In this document: positions 43,362 through 55,668 of the stretch, in pieces
How the letters are laid out: every line of letters begins with the position of its first letter
Position numbering within the stretch: position 1 is the first letter of the stretch
Origin: Eutypella sp. D-1
Lineage: Eukaryota; Ascomycota; Sordariomycetes; Xylariales; Diatrypaceae
Length of the DNA stretch: 64,000 nucleotides
NCBI GenBank assembly: GCA_023313575.1
Contig: JAJTTP010000002.1
Location: 620,001 to 684,000 of the forward strand
Direction of reading: 5' to 3'
Notes under the pieces: generated by a model
Seen by the model: the letters and a program-made list of their open reading frames with translations, nothing else
What the model was told of the DNA's origin: nothing
Databases searched by the model: none
Position numbers and translations under genes: made by a program

Positions 43362-46001
43362 ATGGAGAGGTCCGAAAGGAAACGAAAATTACCCCCCAGG
43401 GCAGCTGCGAGAGTTGAGCAGAACGCCAAAAAGCGCGCTGCGACACCATCCGAGCCGTCTCCTACGCCTTCTTCTACCCCTGCCCCGGCTTCGACGTCAA
43501 CGGCGGCATCAACGACAGCATCAACGGCGGCGGTGGCGGCAGGAGCAGGCCAGAAGACGCCCTCAGCTCCGGAGTCTGTCCCTCCTGAAGAACCTCAACT
43601 TCCCACCTCGATCCAGCCTGGTAATCCCCTTCCTACCGTGGAAAACCCACAGCCTGACGATCTTCCCGGCAAGGACTATCAATCTCTACAGGAAAGGTAC
43701 GTTGAAGGCGGCTCGTCTATACAACAGCTGATTTCGTTACGGGCATTCATGATAAGGCACTAACTAACATTGCACCACACAAATAGTGGCGTTCTTGCCG
43801 AGTCGCTGTCGAGGTCGCGTCATAAATGGGTCACCGATGGGATATTTCAGAAGTACTGGTCAAGGCCAACGAAGCGGAAGGGCGTCATCAAGGAGGAACC
43901 CAACAATCCCCCAAAAGACACCATGACCAAGATCGGACATGTCACCGTCACCGTCGAACCTCATGTACTCGAGGCTACTATGTATGCCGTTAAGGAGCAG
44001 AAGCCTATCCCCACCACCAACGCTGCATTTCGCCCTGTTTTACAATACGGCCCACCCAATGGTGTAATGCCGCCACCACCCAAGCCGAAAACCCCCTCGA
44101 CGCCTGGTGCTCAACCTGCCTCGAAACTGAATCCAGCAGCGGCAACAGCAACAACGACAACGGCAGGTGGACCGTCTCCCTCGCCATTGCAGACGCCATC
44201 TCAACCTCCGCAACAGTCGCCACAGTCGCAATCGAAATTGCAACTGCCATCCCAGCCGCAATCGCAGCCGCAACCGCAACCGCAACCGCAACCGCAGCCA
44301 CAGCCCCAGCCGCAACCGCAACCACAGCCGCAGCTGCAATCTCCTGCTCAGATACAGCCTCCATCAACTCAGAGCCAGGCGCAAGCTCACGTGCCAGTGA
44401 CGACGCATCACTCACAGATACAACCGCCTGCGCCAGCTCCTCCCGGAGCGCCAAGTCAACCTCGAATGCCACAAATCGGCCTTTACCGATCTCCATCCGC
44501 ATCGGCTACCCCTAACCAGTCTTTGACTTCTCCCCGGGGACTAGAGTCGGTCCTCGCTCCGCCGCAGCCTCAGCCGCCATCTGCGCCCATTCCCCCTGTC
44601 TCCCACCCACACGTCCACCCTCATGCTCATTCGCATGTCCAGCCTCCACCACCCGCTCCCGGTCCCACGAATATCCCCTCACATCCGGTTCAGGCACCAT
44701 CTCGAACATTGCAAGGGCCAAGCCCACCGATCGGCGTCGGGGGCCCCACCGTTCCTCCTGGAACCAAACCCTCGACCCCTGCCGCCAAACCAGTCCCGGC
44801 CTCAGCTCCAGGCGCGGATCCGATCATTGTCATTTTAGCTGAGAGAGCTTCGGAAGATCCTCATCTCCGTGACTTGATGAAGCGCGTCGCCGTAGGCGGT
44901 GCTGCTGCGCCGGAGCTGGCTCATTTCCAGAGGATTATTGATGAAATCACCGCCGAATACAAGAGGAAAGGCGGCCAGCAAGGACCATCGGCCGAGAGGT
45001 TGCTAGTTGATGGCAAAAGAAATGTCAAGTATTTTGCCGACGAAGTCAAGTTAATCCTCGAAATTGTCTTGAGCTCGAATCCCAACCAGAAGTCAACCGA
45101 TCTCAAAGTTCCAGCAGACTCCGATCCGTTGCTTATTCTCCTATTGAAGCGCGCGTTGGATGATAGGCAAACAAAGGACTTGATTGAAAGAGTCGCCCGC
45201 AACAAGACTTTTTTCCACGACGCAACAGAACTACAAACGATCCTCGAAGAGATGAAAGACCAAATCGCTAAGGAAAAGCCTAAGCCCCAGCCCAGTACTT
45301 CGGGTCCATCGCAAGCAACACCTGCCAATCCCACGGACCAGGCAGCCCAGGGGACATTGACAAATGGTACAGCGTCGAGGAAAAATTCTCTCGCCTCTGT
45401 GCAGCAGTCAAACGCCCCCTCTCCGCAGCAGGCCTTGCGCTCCAAGGGACCGCCCCCTTCAGTACAGCCCGATTTCTCGGCGATTGCGCTTGAATTTGTG
45501 GGAGGTGGTGGGGACCGGTACCTATTTCCGAAATATAGCATTCTCGAATGGTCTAGTCCATCACAAGTTCTTGCATCTTTCCTCATTGTTCGCAAGGGAA
45601 GTCAGTTAGAATACGGTGGCGATCCGGCGCTAGACTACTACCAGCCCATAACAATGCGACTCCATTCAAACACCGGGAAGCACCTTGAATACCTGTCGAA
45701 GGTTGTAGCGCCCGAGGACGAGGTGCGACGGTATATGGATGATGTCATGGATAACATGACGCGAGCTGAATACGTACTGCTCGCTATGCGGCTGCCGCGG
45801 GACGAAGAAGAAGAACATCGGGAAGAAGATGGCCGTTCCGAGACGCCGAAGGCTGAGACACAGCACCAGCCGTCCCAGCCGGGGGTTTTGTGGAACACGA
45901 AGCCTCCCTCGGCGGCCGCCGGCGCAGCGCCACGGAAACCCCTTCCTAAGGCCCCGAGTGAGGACGAACAATATCATAATTTTATTGCGACGATCAGCTA
46001 G
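43362..46001 (+). CDS. SWR1-complex subunit Swc3-like protein
   Basis: Two exons (43362..43696 and 43787..46001; GTACGT donor, TAG acceptor after a CTAAC branch site) give 849 aa. Just after the intron comes SGVLAESLSRSRHKWVTDGIFQKYW, the core signature of fungal Swc3. The middle (about residues 230-390) is Pro/Gln-rich with a long Gln-Pro repeat. The C-terminal half has two related helical segments (DPIIVILAERASEDPHLRDLMKRVA and DPLLILLLKRALDDRQTKDLIERVA), then a SILEWSSPSQVLASFLIVRKG segment. Swc3 is part of the nuclear SWR1 remodeller that deposits histone H2A.Z. The C-terminal half is longer than in yeast, so the assignment rests on the N-terminal signature. Confidence 0.72.
44254..44340 (+). 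repeat. CCGCAACCG-type repeat coding for a Gln-Pro tract
   Basis: Short hexamer units of the CAGCCG/CAACCG type repeat in frame inside the Swc3-like gene, giving a (QP)n stretch; likely to vary in length between strains. Confidence 0.85.
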
Positions 46002-46525
46002 TCGATTGAAGCACGGATGGATTTTGGAGATTATACATAGCCTATTGGCGTATGTAGCGATGATGTGAATCTGGAAAATAACGAGATTGAGCGGGGCCCG
46101 GAACGAAGCAGGCGTTGACAAGGAATCGGCGGAAACCAGGAATTGGTGTCGCCGTGACATTGCTTTTTTTTTTTCTTAATCATGTTGAGCTAGATACCTC
46201 TGTCGTTTTTTCCATCTTGTTTGCAGCGGACAGACGAAGGGATCGCGTCGTCTCGGCCGGAGAGAGAGCCCACATTGGTGGTTATATCTCTCGCGGCATC
46301 ATAGGATTAGAGCAGTTTTCTCTTTGGAATCACATGAGCGTTGGACGAAGAAGCGGAATGAGGAAGTGTCGCGTGAACGTGACATAATCTATGGTCAGAG
46401 AGAGAGAGAGGGCTGGGTAGTCTAGCTATCTACGTAGTCGCAACTAATCTGCACACGATTACCAATAATCTTACAAGAACCACTCAATGCTGCGGGACGG
46501 AGCACCTGCCCGCCATCCTACCTAC
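46002..46525. other. Convergent intergenic region
   Basis: 3' ends of the Swc3-like gene and the hydrolase. An (AG)n stretch near 46398-46412; no gene recognised. Confidence 0.6.
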
Positions 46526-47885
46526 CTACCTCCCACTAAGTTTCTCAGCCGAAACGCAGGCCTCCTCAAGCAACGCATTAAACCAAGCAGTGCGCTCCAG
46601 AAATGGCGCATGCCCCACGCCCTCAACAACAAGGGCGCGCGCAGGCCTCAGGATCTCGATGAGCCGCCTCCCATGCGGCACGTGGATCATCTTATCCTCG
46701 ACGCCGTGGAGCACGAGGATCCTCTCGCGGCCTAGGACGTCGACCAGGGCCGCGCGCAGCTGCGCCTCCGTCTTCCGATGCGTCGCGACTGCCGCCGCCT
46801 GCAGCAGGAACCCCAGCGTCGTGAACCCGTGCCCCGGATCCCGCCGCTTCGCCACATCTTGTGCTGCGAAGCGCGCGTAATTGCTCTTGAAGCGGCGGTA
46901 GCCGCCCTCCCCGTCTTCATCCCCGGTAGCGGAGGGGGGGAAGCGACACCGCGGTGTGGTGTCCGGACGAGGCACCTCGGCGTCGTCGGCGGCGCGCAGC
47001 CAGGCGTGCGCGAAGCAGGATTCCGCGGTGGACCGGACGCTCTGGTCCTCGGACTTGGGGAGCAGGACGCGGACGCGGCTCGAAAGATGCTCGGCCCACG
47101 TCGTCGTGTTCTCGAGCACCGCGGCCGTGCTCACGAGGTTCAGGCTGCAGAGACGCGTTGGTGCTAGGCATGCGAGTTCTTGGGCGATCATGCCGCCCAC
47201 TTTTTGTTTTTGGCGAGAGTGTTAGCTTGCTGTGCATGGCTGGCTGGTTGTCTCGGGCTGATGACATAGGATAGGTTGGGAGGGTTCACAGAACATACTG
47301 CTAGAGCCACACACGTGGACGGAGCGGTCCTCAGTCCAGCCGACGTGATCGAGGACCTCGAGGACGTCGCGCGCCATCTCCGACGTCGTGTACCGGAGGA
47401 GGGGCCGGTCAGACTTGCCCATGCCGCGGTTGTCGAGGATCAGCACCGAGTACCGCATCCCCTTCTGGTGTCCGAAATGCATCGTCTGTCGCTGCCAGGA
47501 CGAGTTGAAGATGCCGAGGCCGTTCAGGAGCTGGGAGGTTCCGTTAGTTTAGGTTACCGAAAACGACGGGGGGGGGGGGGGGCGCAAAAAAGTAAGGAAG
47601 ATAGATATTGCTTCCGGACTCACCAGGAGCTTGATCGGCCCTTCTCCGTGGATCTCCCAGCTGATGTTCAAAGGCCCGCCCCTGTCGGCGGCGACGGGGA
47701 GGCGGCCGCTCTGGTGCGGCTCCAGCTCCCAGATCGCCGTCGGGTATGCTGGGTCCTTGAGGATCTCGTCCACGGTAGGAAACCGGAAGTCATCGTCCGT
47801 CTCCCTGAGAATCGAGTGACCGGTCAGCTGCTGCTAAATATCCAATATCATCGGTCGTACCGGGGTTGCGCTCTACGTACGCCAT
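46526..47885 (-). CDS. Alpha/beta hydrolase (epoxide-hydrolase/esterase-like)
   Basis: Four exons in phase: 47885..47881, 47804..47624, 47530..47299, 47199..46526; 363 aa. Exon 1 is only five bases (ATGGC) before a GTACGT donor. The nucleophile elbow is built across the last intron: HVCGSS plus MGGMIAQEL gives G-S-S-M-G. Other landmarks: LNGLG oxyanion turn, DNRGMGKSDRP, HGVEDKMIHV (acid Asp region) and GVGHAPF (catalytic His). The last intron ends in an AAG acceptor, and the second intron contains a long G-run. Substrate unknown. Confidence 0.8.
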
Positions 47886-48599
47886 GGTGCTCTGTCTTAT
47901 CTCCGGCCTGTGGCTTGATCTATTGAAAGTCTCCTATGTCCTAGATCCAACCCAGTGTATTATCGCCGCCCACTTTCTATATCTCATCTAAATTCTACTC
48001 GTGTAAAGCGAAGATAGAAATCCCATCTCATCCTTGAGTCCCAATACTGACTTGCCAAAGTGCATGGAATCCGGTTTCCCTGTTAATACATGACAACGTG
48101 ACAACCTGCCAAGTGCAGGTTAGGTACGTATGTAGAGACCGGGGCTAGGCACTTAACGGGTGACGAAGGATGCACTGATTAATGAATATTTCCAGGTTTT
48201 GTATCCGAGCCGTCATCTGACCGAGGCTTTCCTGAAAAAGCGTACGACCACACTGCGAAGAGAGTGGTATTGGAGCTTGGCATATTGTTTACTATACTTG
48301 CCCTGTCGGTTATAGGATGTGTCTCATGCGCCTATAAAAGCCGGCAGTGAAATAAAATGATAATCTGACATTACGTGGCTATCGTTCGTTATAAGTCATC
48401 TCGAATAAAAAAATGGGTATCCGCTAATTCAACCTTTACACTCCTTCCCCCTTTTCCTTCGTTATCCCCCCGCCCCCCCCCCCCCCCCCCATCATTCATC
48501 TTACCGTCCTGGCCGGCATTAAGGACCTAAATGATTTTTTCTTGCTTGAAAGAGAAAAAGAAGAAGTTGACAACGTAGTGCGTATCCGATGAACTCCTT
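47886..48599. other. Intergenic region with C18 tract
   Basis: 5' flank of the hydrolase and 3' flank of the membrane peptidase. A run of 18 C lies at 48473-48490. No gene recognised. Confidence 0.6.
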
Positions 48600-49654
48600 T
48601 TAACGTGTTGGGAGGAAGTTCTTGGAATCTTCCTTCTGCTGCTCGAAGGATTGGGGGAACGCGGCGAGGCCCGCGATGATGCCCAGGACCATGACGACGA
48701 GCGAAATGATGGACCAGATCACGCCCCAGCACTGGGAAGAGCCGCCGTAGCGCTGCGCGAACACACTGGCGTCGGAGCTGTTGACCTTGCGCAGGATAAG
48801 GTCATCGCACTATAGAGACATGGTGTGTTAGTAACTAACTAGAATATGTGCGCGGGTGGGCAGGAAGCAAGGCCACAAAAAAAGAGGGGGGGTGATCGGG
48901 CGACTCACAATATCCCAGACGCTGTAGAGCGAACTCATGACTCCAATAAAGAGGACGACGAATCTCAGCGCGATAGCGTGGGCGATGAACCAGCAGGCGA
49001 CGAGGAGGCCGACAGCGAGGAGAATGGTGAGAATGGTAAGCCAGTCCTTCTTGCCCCACCAAAGGGTAAGGAGGAAGCAGACGGCGAGGACGAGGCTGGC
49101 GATCTTGCTGGCGACGATGTTAAAGCCGCAGAAGGTCAGCAGGGCGCCGATGAGCGAGGAGCCCAGGTAGCCGGCGGGCAGCGTGACCAAGTTCTTGCCG
49201 CCGACCATGTGGGTGACGCCGCCCTCGCGGGGGTCGAGCGAGATGGACTTCACGCGGCCCCCAGTGCAGATGGCGGCGAAGGCATGACTGAACTCATGGA
49301 ATGCGATGACCAGCATCTAAAAAAATTGGTGGTGAGCCTGGGGTGTGGTTTGGACTATTGATTTTCCGGTATGGTATAATGTTCATTCTTGTTGGGTTTG
49401 CTTACCTTGAAGGGCCAAAGCGACCACCGCACAACGGGCAAGTTCCATAGAAGAGCAATAGCAACTATGTACGCGCCAATAACACCAAGGGTGACCTTCT
49501 GCGAGTCGCTGCTGACGGTCAAATCACGACGGGATAGAAAAACCTCCCGGGTGACGAGTCTGGCGACATTCGGGGCAGCAGCAACGACGGCAGACTTGGC
49601 GGACTGGACTAAGGGCTGGGTGTAAGCTCCGGAACTCTCCACAATGGGAGCCAT
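48600..49654 (-). CDS. M50B-like membrane zinc metallopeptidase
   Basis: Three exons in phase, 49654..49406, 49316..48909, 48809..48600; 288 aa. The HEFSHAFAA segment is the HExxH zinc motif of site-2-protease-type peptidases, here at the start of exon 2. The protein has about six hydrophobic segments (e.g. VIGAYIVAIALLWNL, SLIGALLTFCGF, ASLVLAVCFLLTLWWG, WGVIWSIISLVVMVLG). Members of the Peptidase_M50B family are poorly characterised membrane proteins; a role in intramembrane cleavage is an inference. The second half of the zinc site (a late Asp) is not evident. Confidence 0.75.
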
Positions 49655-51642
49655 GACTGTATTATTGTTTTATTTTTTGTGTAAGTATGGAGTGGACCTC
49701 AGCGATTTGATTCACTACGAGGCGAGATAAGCGAAGGTGTTCTGCTCAACAAATAAGAGAGAATCTTTACAAGAGAGTGAGAGGCAGAGACGGAGAGAAT
49801 AAAAAGAAGAGAAAACAATTAAAAGCAAGAAAACAGTGAATGCTGGCTCACGAACGAAGATGTAGTTGCTGGTCTTCTCCAAATGCTCCCAAAGTAAAGT
49901 GTTCTGATGTCCCAGTTCCAGGTTACCTTAGGCTAGGGTGCGTAGGTATTTACTAGCTTCAATCTTGTTAGTTAGTGCTCTTCTTTTTCTTTAATGTTTT
50001 GCAGTGGCTGATGACGACGCGGCAGCTGCGTGGGCGGACGAGTGACGTGGGCCTGTCCCGCTTTTGTGGAATTCTAGGAGGCTGAAACTCCCCATTGCCC
50101 CCCCAAGACCTCCCCAGGCCTCTCCAAGTTGGGCTGCCAAGGTGGTTGCTGCGCCTGGATGGCCATCCATGGGTGGCATGGTCTTGCTATGGTATGGAGT
50201 GAAGATACCATGCATGTGCGATCCACAGCCACTATTTTTATCTACCGAGGCGCTGGCATGGCGTTACGGCATGGTATTACCAGCCTCGCCTGCTGGCCTG
50301 CTAGACCCGGTACATACACGGCTGCACGGCAAAGACGGCTTGGCTTATTGAAGCACTTCAGCTCCGTTCCGTATATTTACATACTACCTAGCCTAGGTAC
50401 GGATGGATATGCACCATCATACGGCTTCCAAAGCCGAACATAGCCTTTCAGAAGTTGCCACCCGTGGACTGGATATATCCATGGATAACTAGGACTTCCG
50501 TGTATTCTCCCGTGCAATCCCGAGTTCCACTGTCGCAGAGAAAGAAAGAAGAGGAAGATAAAAAAGTTGTTCGTATATCTGATTACATGCGCGCAGTTGA
50601 CGATCGTAGAATTTTATGGGATATCAAGTTCTTACGTAACACCGACTAGGTTGGAAGAAGCGTGGGTTGCCACTCTTCATATATATATCTCTCTCTTTAT
50701 ACCTATGTCTGTTTTGTCTCTACTCCATACATCAGCTCCTTTCAATAGGGCTGAGCGTACTATGTATCTACCTAGTGCTCTAGGCTCTGCCATAGTAGTC
50801 GACTAGTCCTGCTGATTATCCATAAATGATCTTGCTTACGACTGTTTTGCCTACAGAGTAACTAGAGGGGATCCGAACTAGAGCTTTATTTGATGGTCTA
50901 CGATTTACTAAAGGAATAACCTTAAAAGGCTCCCTGTCAGTTGAAGAAAAACCAATTGATTGAGCTGATCTAGGCGGTATGGGACATGGTGATATTTGGG
51001 TAGCGCCTTACAAAATCAGAATACACTTGACCTTAAGCATCAATTGATTTGAAGCCCTGACTGTGACGTACGGAGTCCTAACCTTGGAAGTAGTTATCAA
51101 CGAGGGTATGCGATTAACGAATACTAGCTACCATCCAGGGTTGGTTTAGGGTATATGCAAATAGCCAATTAGGTACTCCGTACTGCAAAGCAATATCGCA
51201 TTAACTACATACATGGATACTGCTGAAGCTGACGGGAAGTGGCCGAGCTTTAGCTTTATCATTACCCAAAACCCACCACATTTACCACCTACCAGTTACA
51301 TCACTGAGATACTCATCAAGATATCTCACTCACACTTTGATTATTGATTGTGACAGTTACGAGTCTTTCCTTTAAGTTCTTCAGCATCGCATTGATCACA
51401 TTGATTTTTTCAGTCTACCTATCTATTTATTATGAGCGTCTAGATGCGCCGCCGTCTTCATCTTTTCTGTTTAATGCTAATGCTCAACGGATAATGGAGC
51501 TTTGACAAGAGCCTCACTGTTTCCCTCTTCTTAACGATACGAAACGAAGCTGTCTTACACGTTCAGATTTACGTACTTGCGCAGTGATTCCCTTGCTGCC
51601 TGCTAATCCTCCCGCCATGAGCCTCATTTATCACCACTCGAC
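49655..51642. other. Intergenic region, 2 kb
   Basis: 5' flanks of the peptidase and the EF-hand gene. A CCTAGGTA motif near 50391; no supported gene. Confidence 0.6.
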
Positions 51643-54600
51643 ATGTCTTCTTCCTCCTCGTCTGCCACTACCTCAGCAGCGTCATCAGCAGCGTCATCAG
51701 CGGCGTCAAACTTGACACGGCCTAGGATAGCCGTCGCCGTCTTCTCAACCGTAACTGCTGCTACCTTAGCTTACTATTACTTCTACTCCGGTTATTTCGA
51801 TCCTACTCGCCCGGAGAGCTTACCCCCAGGCTCCGGGCTTCACCGTCGAAACGCCGTTCGGAGATCCCGCCGCGAACCTGGTCGAGAAGAGTCAGAGGAG
51901 TCCGAATCACACGGCGACGAGAACGCCAACGACAACGCCAACGAAAACACCAACGACAATGCCGACGAGAATGCCGACGTAAATCCCGCCACTGTTGGTC
52001 TTGGCTTCAATGAAAACCCTCTTAACCCCGGTGGTATTCCCACCTATGGCGAATCCTACGAACCCCCCGAGCCGAGACAACGCACCGGCGAGAATATTGT
52101 CACCCTCCTCTTCAGGGTTTCCGAGGATAATGCCAGAAGGAACGCCTACGTGCACCGTGGCTGCTTGTGTAATGGCTGCGGCATGGTCCCTATCCGGGGT
52201 ATCAGGTATCGCTGCGCCAACTGTGCTGATTTCGACCTGTGTGAGGTATGTGAGTCGCAAGGCTTACACAACAAGACGCACATATTCTATAAGGTCAGGG
52301 TGCCTGCCCCTCCCTTCGGTCCCCGCTTAGTTCAGGCCCCTTGGTACCCCGGCGACCCCGATAACGCCATTCGAAACCTGCCTAGGTATCTCCTGACCAA
52401 ATGGTCCCAAGAAACCGGTTTCGAGCGCGTCGAGCTCGATGCTTTCTGGGAGCAGTGGACCTTCATGGCCAGCACTGAGTGGAGGGACGATCCCAACAAC
52501 CTTGGCCTGGCCATGGACAGGAAAACCTTCGAGCGCTGTCTTGTCCCCTCTGGTGGCTACCGCCACGCCTCCCCCAACCTCATCCACGACCGTATGTTCG
52601 CCTTCTACGACACCAACCACGACGATCTAATCGGCTTTGAGGAATTCTTACATGGTGTGTCCTACCGAAAGAGGAAGGACAAGCTCAAGAGGACATTCGA
52701 AGGTTATGACATCGACGGGGATGGCTTCGTAAGCCGACGCGATTTCCTACGCATGTTTCGCGCCTACTACGTCCTCTACAAGCAGATGCACCGAGATACT
52801 CTCCAAGGACTCGACGATCACATGATGACCACCTCCGAGGCCCAGCAGCTCATTAACAGTAGACAGCCCCTGAGTAGCCTCTTCGGAAGGGAAGGCGGCG
52901 TACCTCAGGCTGATCACAACCGCCCCATGGAAGGCAAGGTTTTCCAATCAGATGGAGAGGTCCGCCTCACAGATGATAGGGGTGTCGTCAACGAGGATAG
53001 GCCGGACACCGCAAGCAGAGATGAGATCCTAACCGGCCTGTTCACCCGAAATACGAACCACAGCTTCTTCACGGAATCCTTTGGGACCCGCTCCCCCAAT
53101 GGAGACACTCGGTACTGGCACGGGATTATAAACCCTCCACAGAATATGGTTGACCTGTCCTCTCTGCTTACGGGCGATTACACACAAATCGAGGATATCC
53201 TGGACTCCATCCGCATCCAAGAGACCGAAAGCCCGCCCGATGACGACGACACTGAGTCCTCTACCTCTTCGTCTTCCTCTACTGAGGAGGAAGAGGATGG
53301 CGAGGAGCGTAGACGATCGCCCTTGGCCGAGCAGGAATCGGGTGGCGCCAGAAACGATTCATCCACAGACCAGATTGATCCGGAATTACTTGGGATCATC
53401 CCCGACGCTGCTTCATTTACCAATACTTTACCTACGGAGAGCCGGCTGCGAGCTCAGCGCCAGGCCCTTGCCTCAAACATCCCTCGCTCCGGCCTCGAGA
53501 AGCGCAGGAGAGTCCATGCCAGGAGGCAGCTCCATGAGCGATGGAAGAGACGTCAATTCTATCTGGACGAGGAGGAAGGCGCTATGCCTCCTCAGGGTTG
53601 GCAGGATCACCAGGATGTTCTTTCTAATCTCGACCACGTGCCGGAGCTGTCCAAGTCGGCCCAGCCAGTACTCTCACCACGATCCCGCTCTTCCTCCAAG
53701 GTCCGCTTCGCTGAGGATACAGATGACTTCGACGTGCGGTCGAATCCCTCTACCTCCTCAAGAAGTGTACCAGAGCGGTGGGGTGGCATGGAGATTCCTG
53801 ACGCCGAGCGCGATGCCGGCAAAGAGGTATTATACCAGGTTATGCAGCAGGCCTTCAACGAGCTTCTGGATGAACTTTTTAAGAAAAAGGAGGATCTCGC
53901 TATTCGTGCTGCTGAAACGAAGGAGGAAAGGGCCAAACATCGAGATCTCCTTGCTGAAATTGAGCTAGGGGATGAGGATGACAGGTCTGACGGGAAGACT
54001 CCCGAACGGTCACAATCCCCTTCGCCGGAAGCGCGCCCGCGCCCCTCTCCCCCCATTGCGGAACAAAATCTTGATGAACTGCTGTCTACTAGTGGTTATG
54101 CAGTTGCTTCGACAGACGTAGAGAACAGACCGACTGAGGAAGAGCCCGCTGCAAATTCAGAAAAGGAGCCGACCCTGCCAACACCAAAGCAGGAAACGGA
54201 ACCAGCCATGGCCAGGGCTGAGGAACCCACGGAGAGTGGAAAAGAAAACAATGACCCAAGTCTGAACGGCACAGAACCGAGGCGGTTGGATTCTCGAGAT
54301 CCAACAATGCCTCAGTTCCGACCCAACACCGCTTCGGAGGCGATGCAGAATGGAGAAGGCAACCATAGCACACCGCCGCAGCGAGTGGCCTCTCCTGCTA
54401 CCTTAACCAACTCCACCAGCGACGCCGCAGGAGGCTCAACCAAACCCAAGGCCCCCGAGTCCAAAATCGTCGAGCCTGACGCAGAGGATCATCCGTCCCA
54501 CTCCACCCTGGTGACGTGGAAACGCCTCGAACTCGCCGAGCAGGAGGCCCGGGAGCGAGGCGGCTGGGGCAGGCTCAACTACGAGGAGTTCGAGGCCATC

Positions 54601-54681
54601 TATCGGGAGCACGAGTTCCAGGACAGCACCCGCAACCGTCTCGACTACCTCGGCAGCTGGATCGACTTCTGCATCCCGTAG
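51643..54681 (+). CDS. EF-hand and ZZ-type zinc-finger membrane protein
   Basis: Intron-less, 1012 aa. After a Ser/Ala-rich start comes one likely TM helix (IAVAVFSTVTAATLAYYYF, about residues 28-50), then an Asn/Glu/Asp-repeat stretch. A ZZ finger follows near residue 175 (CNGCGMVPIRGIRYRCANC...CEVC with closing His residues). Two EF hands lie near 325-365 (DTNHDDLIGFEEF and DIDGDGFVSRRDF), the second a canonical Ca2+ loop. The C-terminal 600 residues are acidic, Ser/Pro-rich and largely disordered, ending with a conserved-looking YLGSWIDFCIP. It probably senses Ca2+ at a membrane; partner unknown. Confidence 0.8.
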   Translation: MSSSSSSATTSAASSAASSAASNLTRPRIAVAVFSTVTAATLAYYYFYSGYFDPTRPESLPPGSGLHRRNAVRRSRREPGREESEESESHGDENANDNANENTNDNADENADVNPATVGLGFNENPLNPGGIPTYGESYEPPEPRQRTGENIVTLLFRVSEDNARRNAYVHRGCLCNGCGMVPIRGIRYRCANCADFDLCEVCESQGLHNKTHIFYKVRVPAPPFGPRLVQAPWYPGDPDNAIRNLPRYLLTKWSQETGFERVELDAFWEQWTFMASTEWRDDPNNLGLAMDRKTFERCLVPSGGYRHASPNLIHDRMFAFYDTNHDDLIGFEEFLHGVSYRKRKDKLKRTFEGYDIDGDGFVSRRDFLRMFRAYYVLYKQMHRDTLQGLDDHMMTTSEAQQLINSRQPLSSLFGREGGVPQADHNRPMEGKVFQSDGEVRLTDDRGVVNEDRPDTASRDEILTGLFTRNTNHSFFTESFGTRSPNGDTRYWHGIINPPQNMVDLSSLLTGDYTQIEDILDSIRIQETESPPDDDDTESSTSSSSSTEEEEDGEERRRSPLAEQESGGARNDSSTDQIDPELLGIIPDAASFTNTLPTESRLRAQRQALASNIPRSGLEKRRRVHARRQLHERWKRRQFYLDEEEGAMPPQGWQDHQDVLSNLDHVPELSKSAQPVLSPRSRSSSKVRFAEDTDDFDVRSNPSTSSRSVPERWGGMEIPDAERDAGKEVLYQVMQQAFNELLDELFKKKEDLAIRAAETKEERAKHRDLLAEIELGDEDDRSDGKTPERSQSPSPEARPRPSPPIAEQNLDELLSTSGYAVASTDVENRPTEEEPAANSEKEPTLPTPKQETEPAMARAEEPTESGKENNDPSLNGTEPRRLDSRDPTMPQFRPNTASEAMQNGEGNHSTPPQRVASPATLTNSTSDAAGGSTKPKAPESKIVEPDAEDHPSHSTLVTWKRLELAEQEARERGGWGRLNYEEFEAIYREHEFQDSTRNRLDYLGSWIDFCIP

Positions 54682-55668
54682 GAGGGCTGACTATGTATGT
54701 ATTCACACAGCTAGATGGGCAGCAAGAGGGGTTGTCTTTTCCCTGTCCCTCTCTCTCTCTACTTGTTGGCTATAGAGGATTGTACGATAAAAACAACCTT
54801 GTTGGTAGATCTATAGCAACATGGCCGATCCAGCTAGAACGCCGTCGAGTTGCCGATGAATATGTGATGCCCTAGTCTCCCATGTGTTTTATTGCTTCGC
54901 CAGTGCCCACCCCCCGTAGCCGGAACGGCCCCGTGTTCTCGGGCAGTTAATTAAATCCGTCTGCTTACAAATTTGACGTGCAACTAGACACGCGTTTTTC
55001 TGGGCCTACGTAAGTTTTCTTCTAGTCGATTGGAGGTTGTCTGTCGATGTTTCAGATGCAAGTTGTTCACCGAGTAAGTATATCTTGGTAATCACTTAGG
55101 TAGTTCCGGTAGTCCATAGGAAATGGGGAGGGGATAGCGCTAAGCAGCTATCATGGCTTGCTGAATAATGCGTTCGACCAAGAAACCTTGAGGAGACGGG
55201 ATCATCTTCTCCGTGAACCCCGCGTGTTTTGTTTGTTTTGGTGATATCATCATCTCAGCCCCATATTTGGTCATGGCTTAAGGGGTTAGCTAGTTCTTAG
55301 TGAATGGTAGGTCAAGGTCGCATCCTACCTTACCTGGTACGATATAGCATGTAGATGGCACGGGATTCTTATGTAAGGACCTCAAGTTATGTATCCAAAT
55401 GCATCTACTACATGGATGGAAGAGTGGAGAGTCCTGCAGCGGCGACAACGGTTCAAGGATAGCCGGCGGGACGGCCGGAATGTGTATATGTATTAGAAAT
55501 CAGTATATAGATATATAAATCTACATTTGTCGGCATGTCAAATTCTCAATGTTCTGTGCTTCAGAAACTCAATCCTGGATAACATAGACTTTCCCAACTG
55601 CTCGACAAGACCCTCCACACATGTATCCGACTTAACGAACTAACCTACCACACACCACGACTAACATC
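54682..55668. other. Intergenic region
   Basis: 3' flank of the EF-hand gene and promoter of the downstream MDR gene. AT-rich near 55490-55520. No gene recognised. Confidence 0.6.

Noticed and set aside
44005..44502. 165-aa open frame on the minus strand
   Set aside because: It is the antisense of the Gln-Pro repeat of the Swc3-like gene and consists of low-complexity Ala/Val/Glu.
53150..53968. 272-aa plus-strand frame
   Set aside because: Shifted frame inside the EF-hand/ZZ gene; Arg/Ser-rich with no domain.
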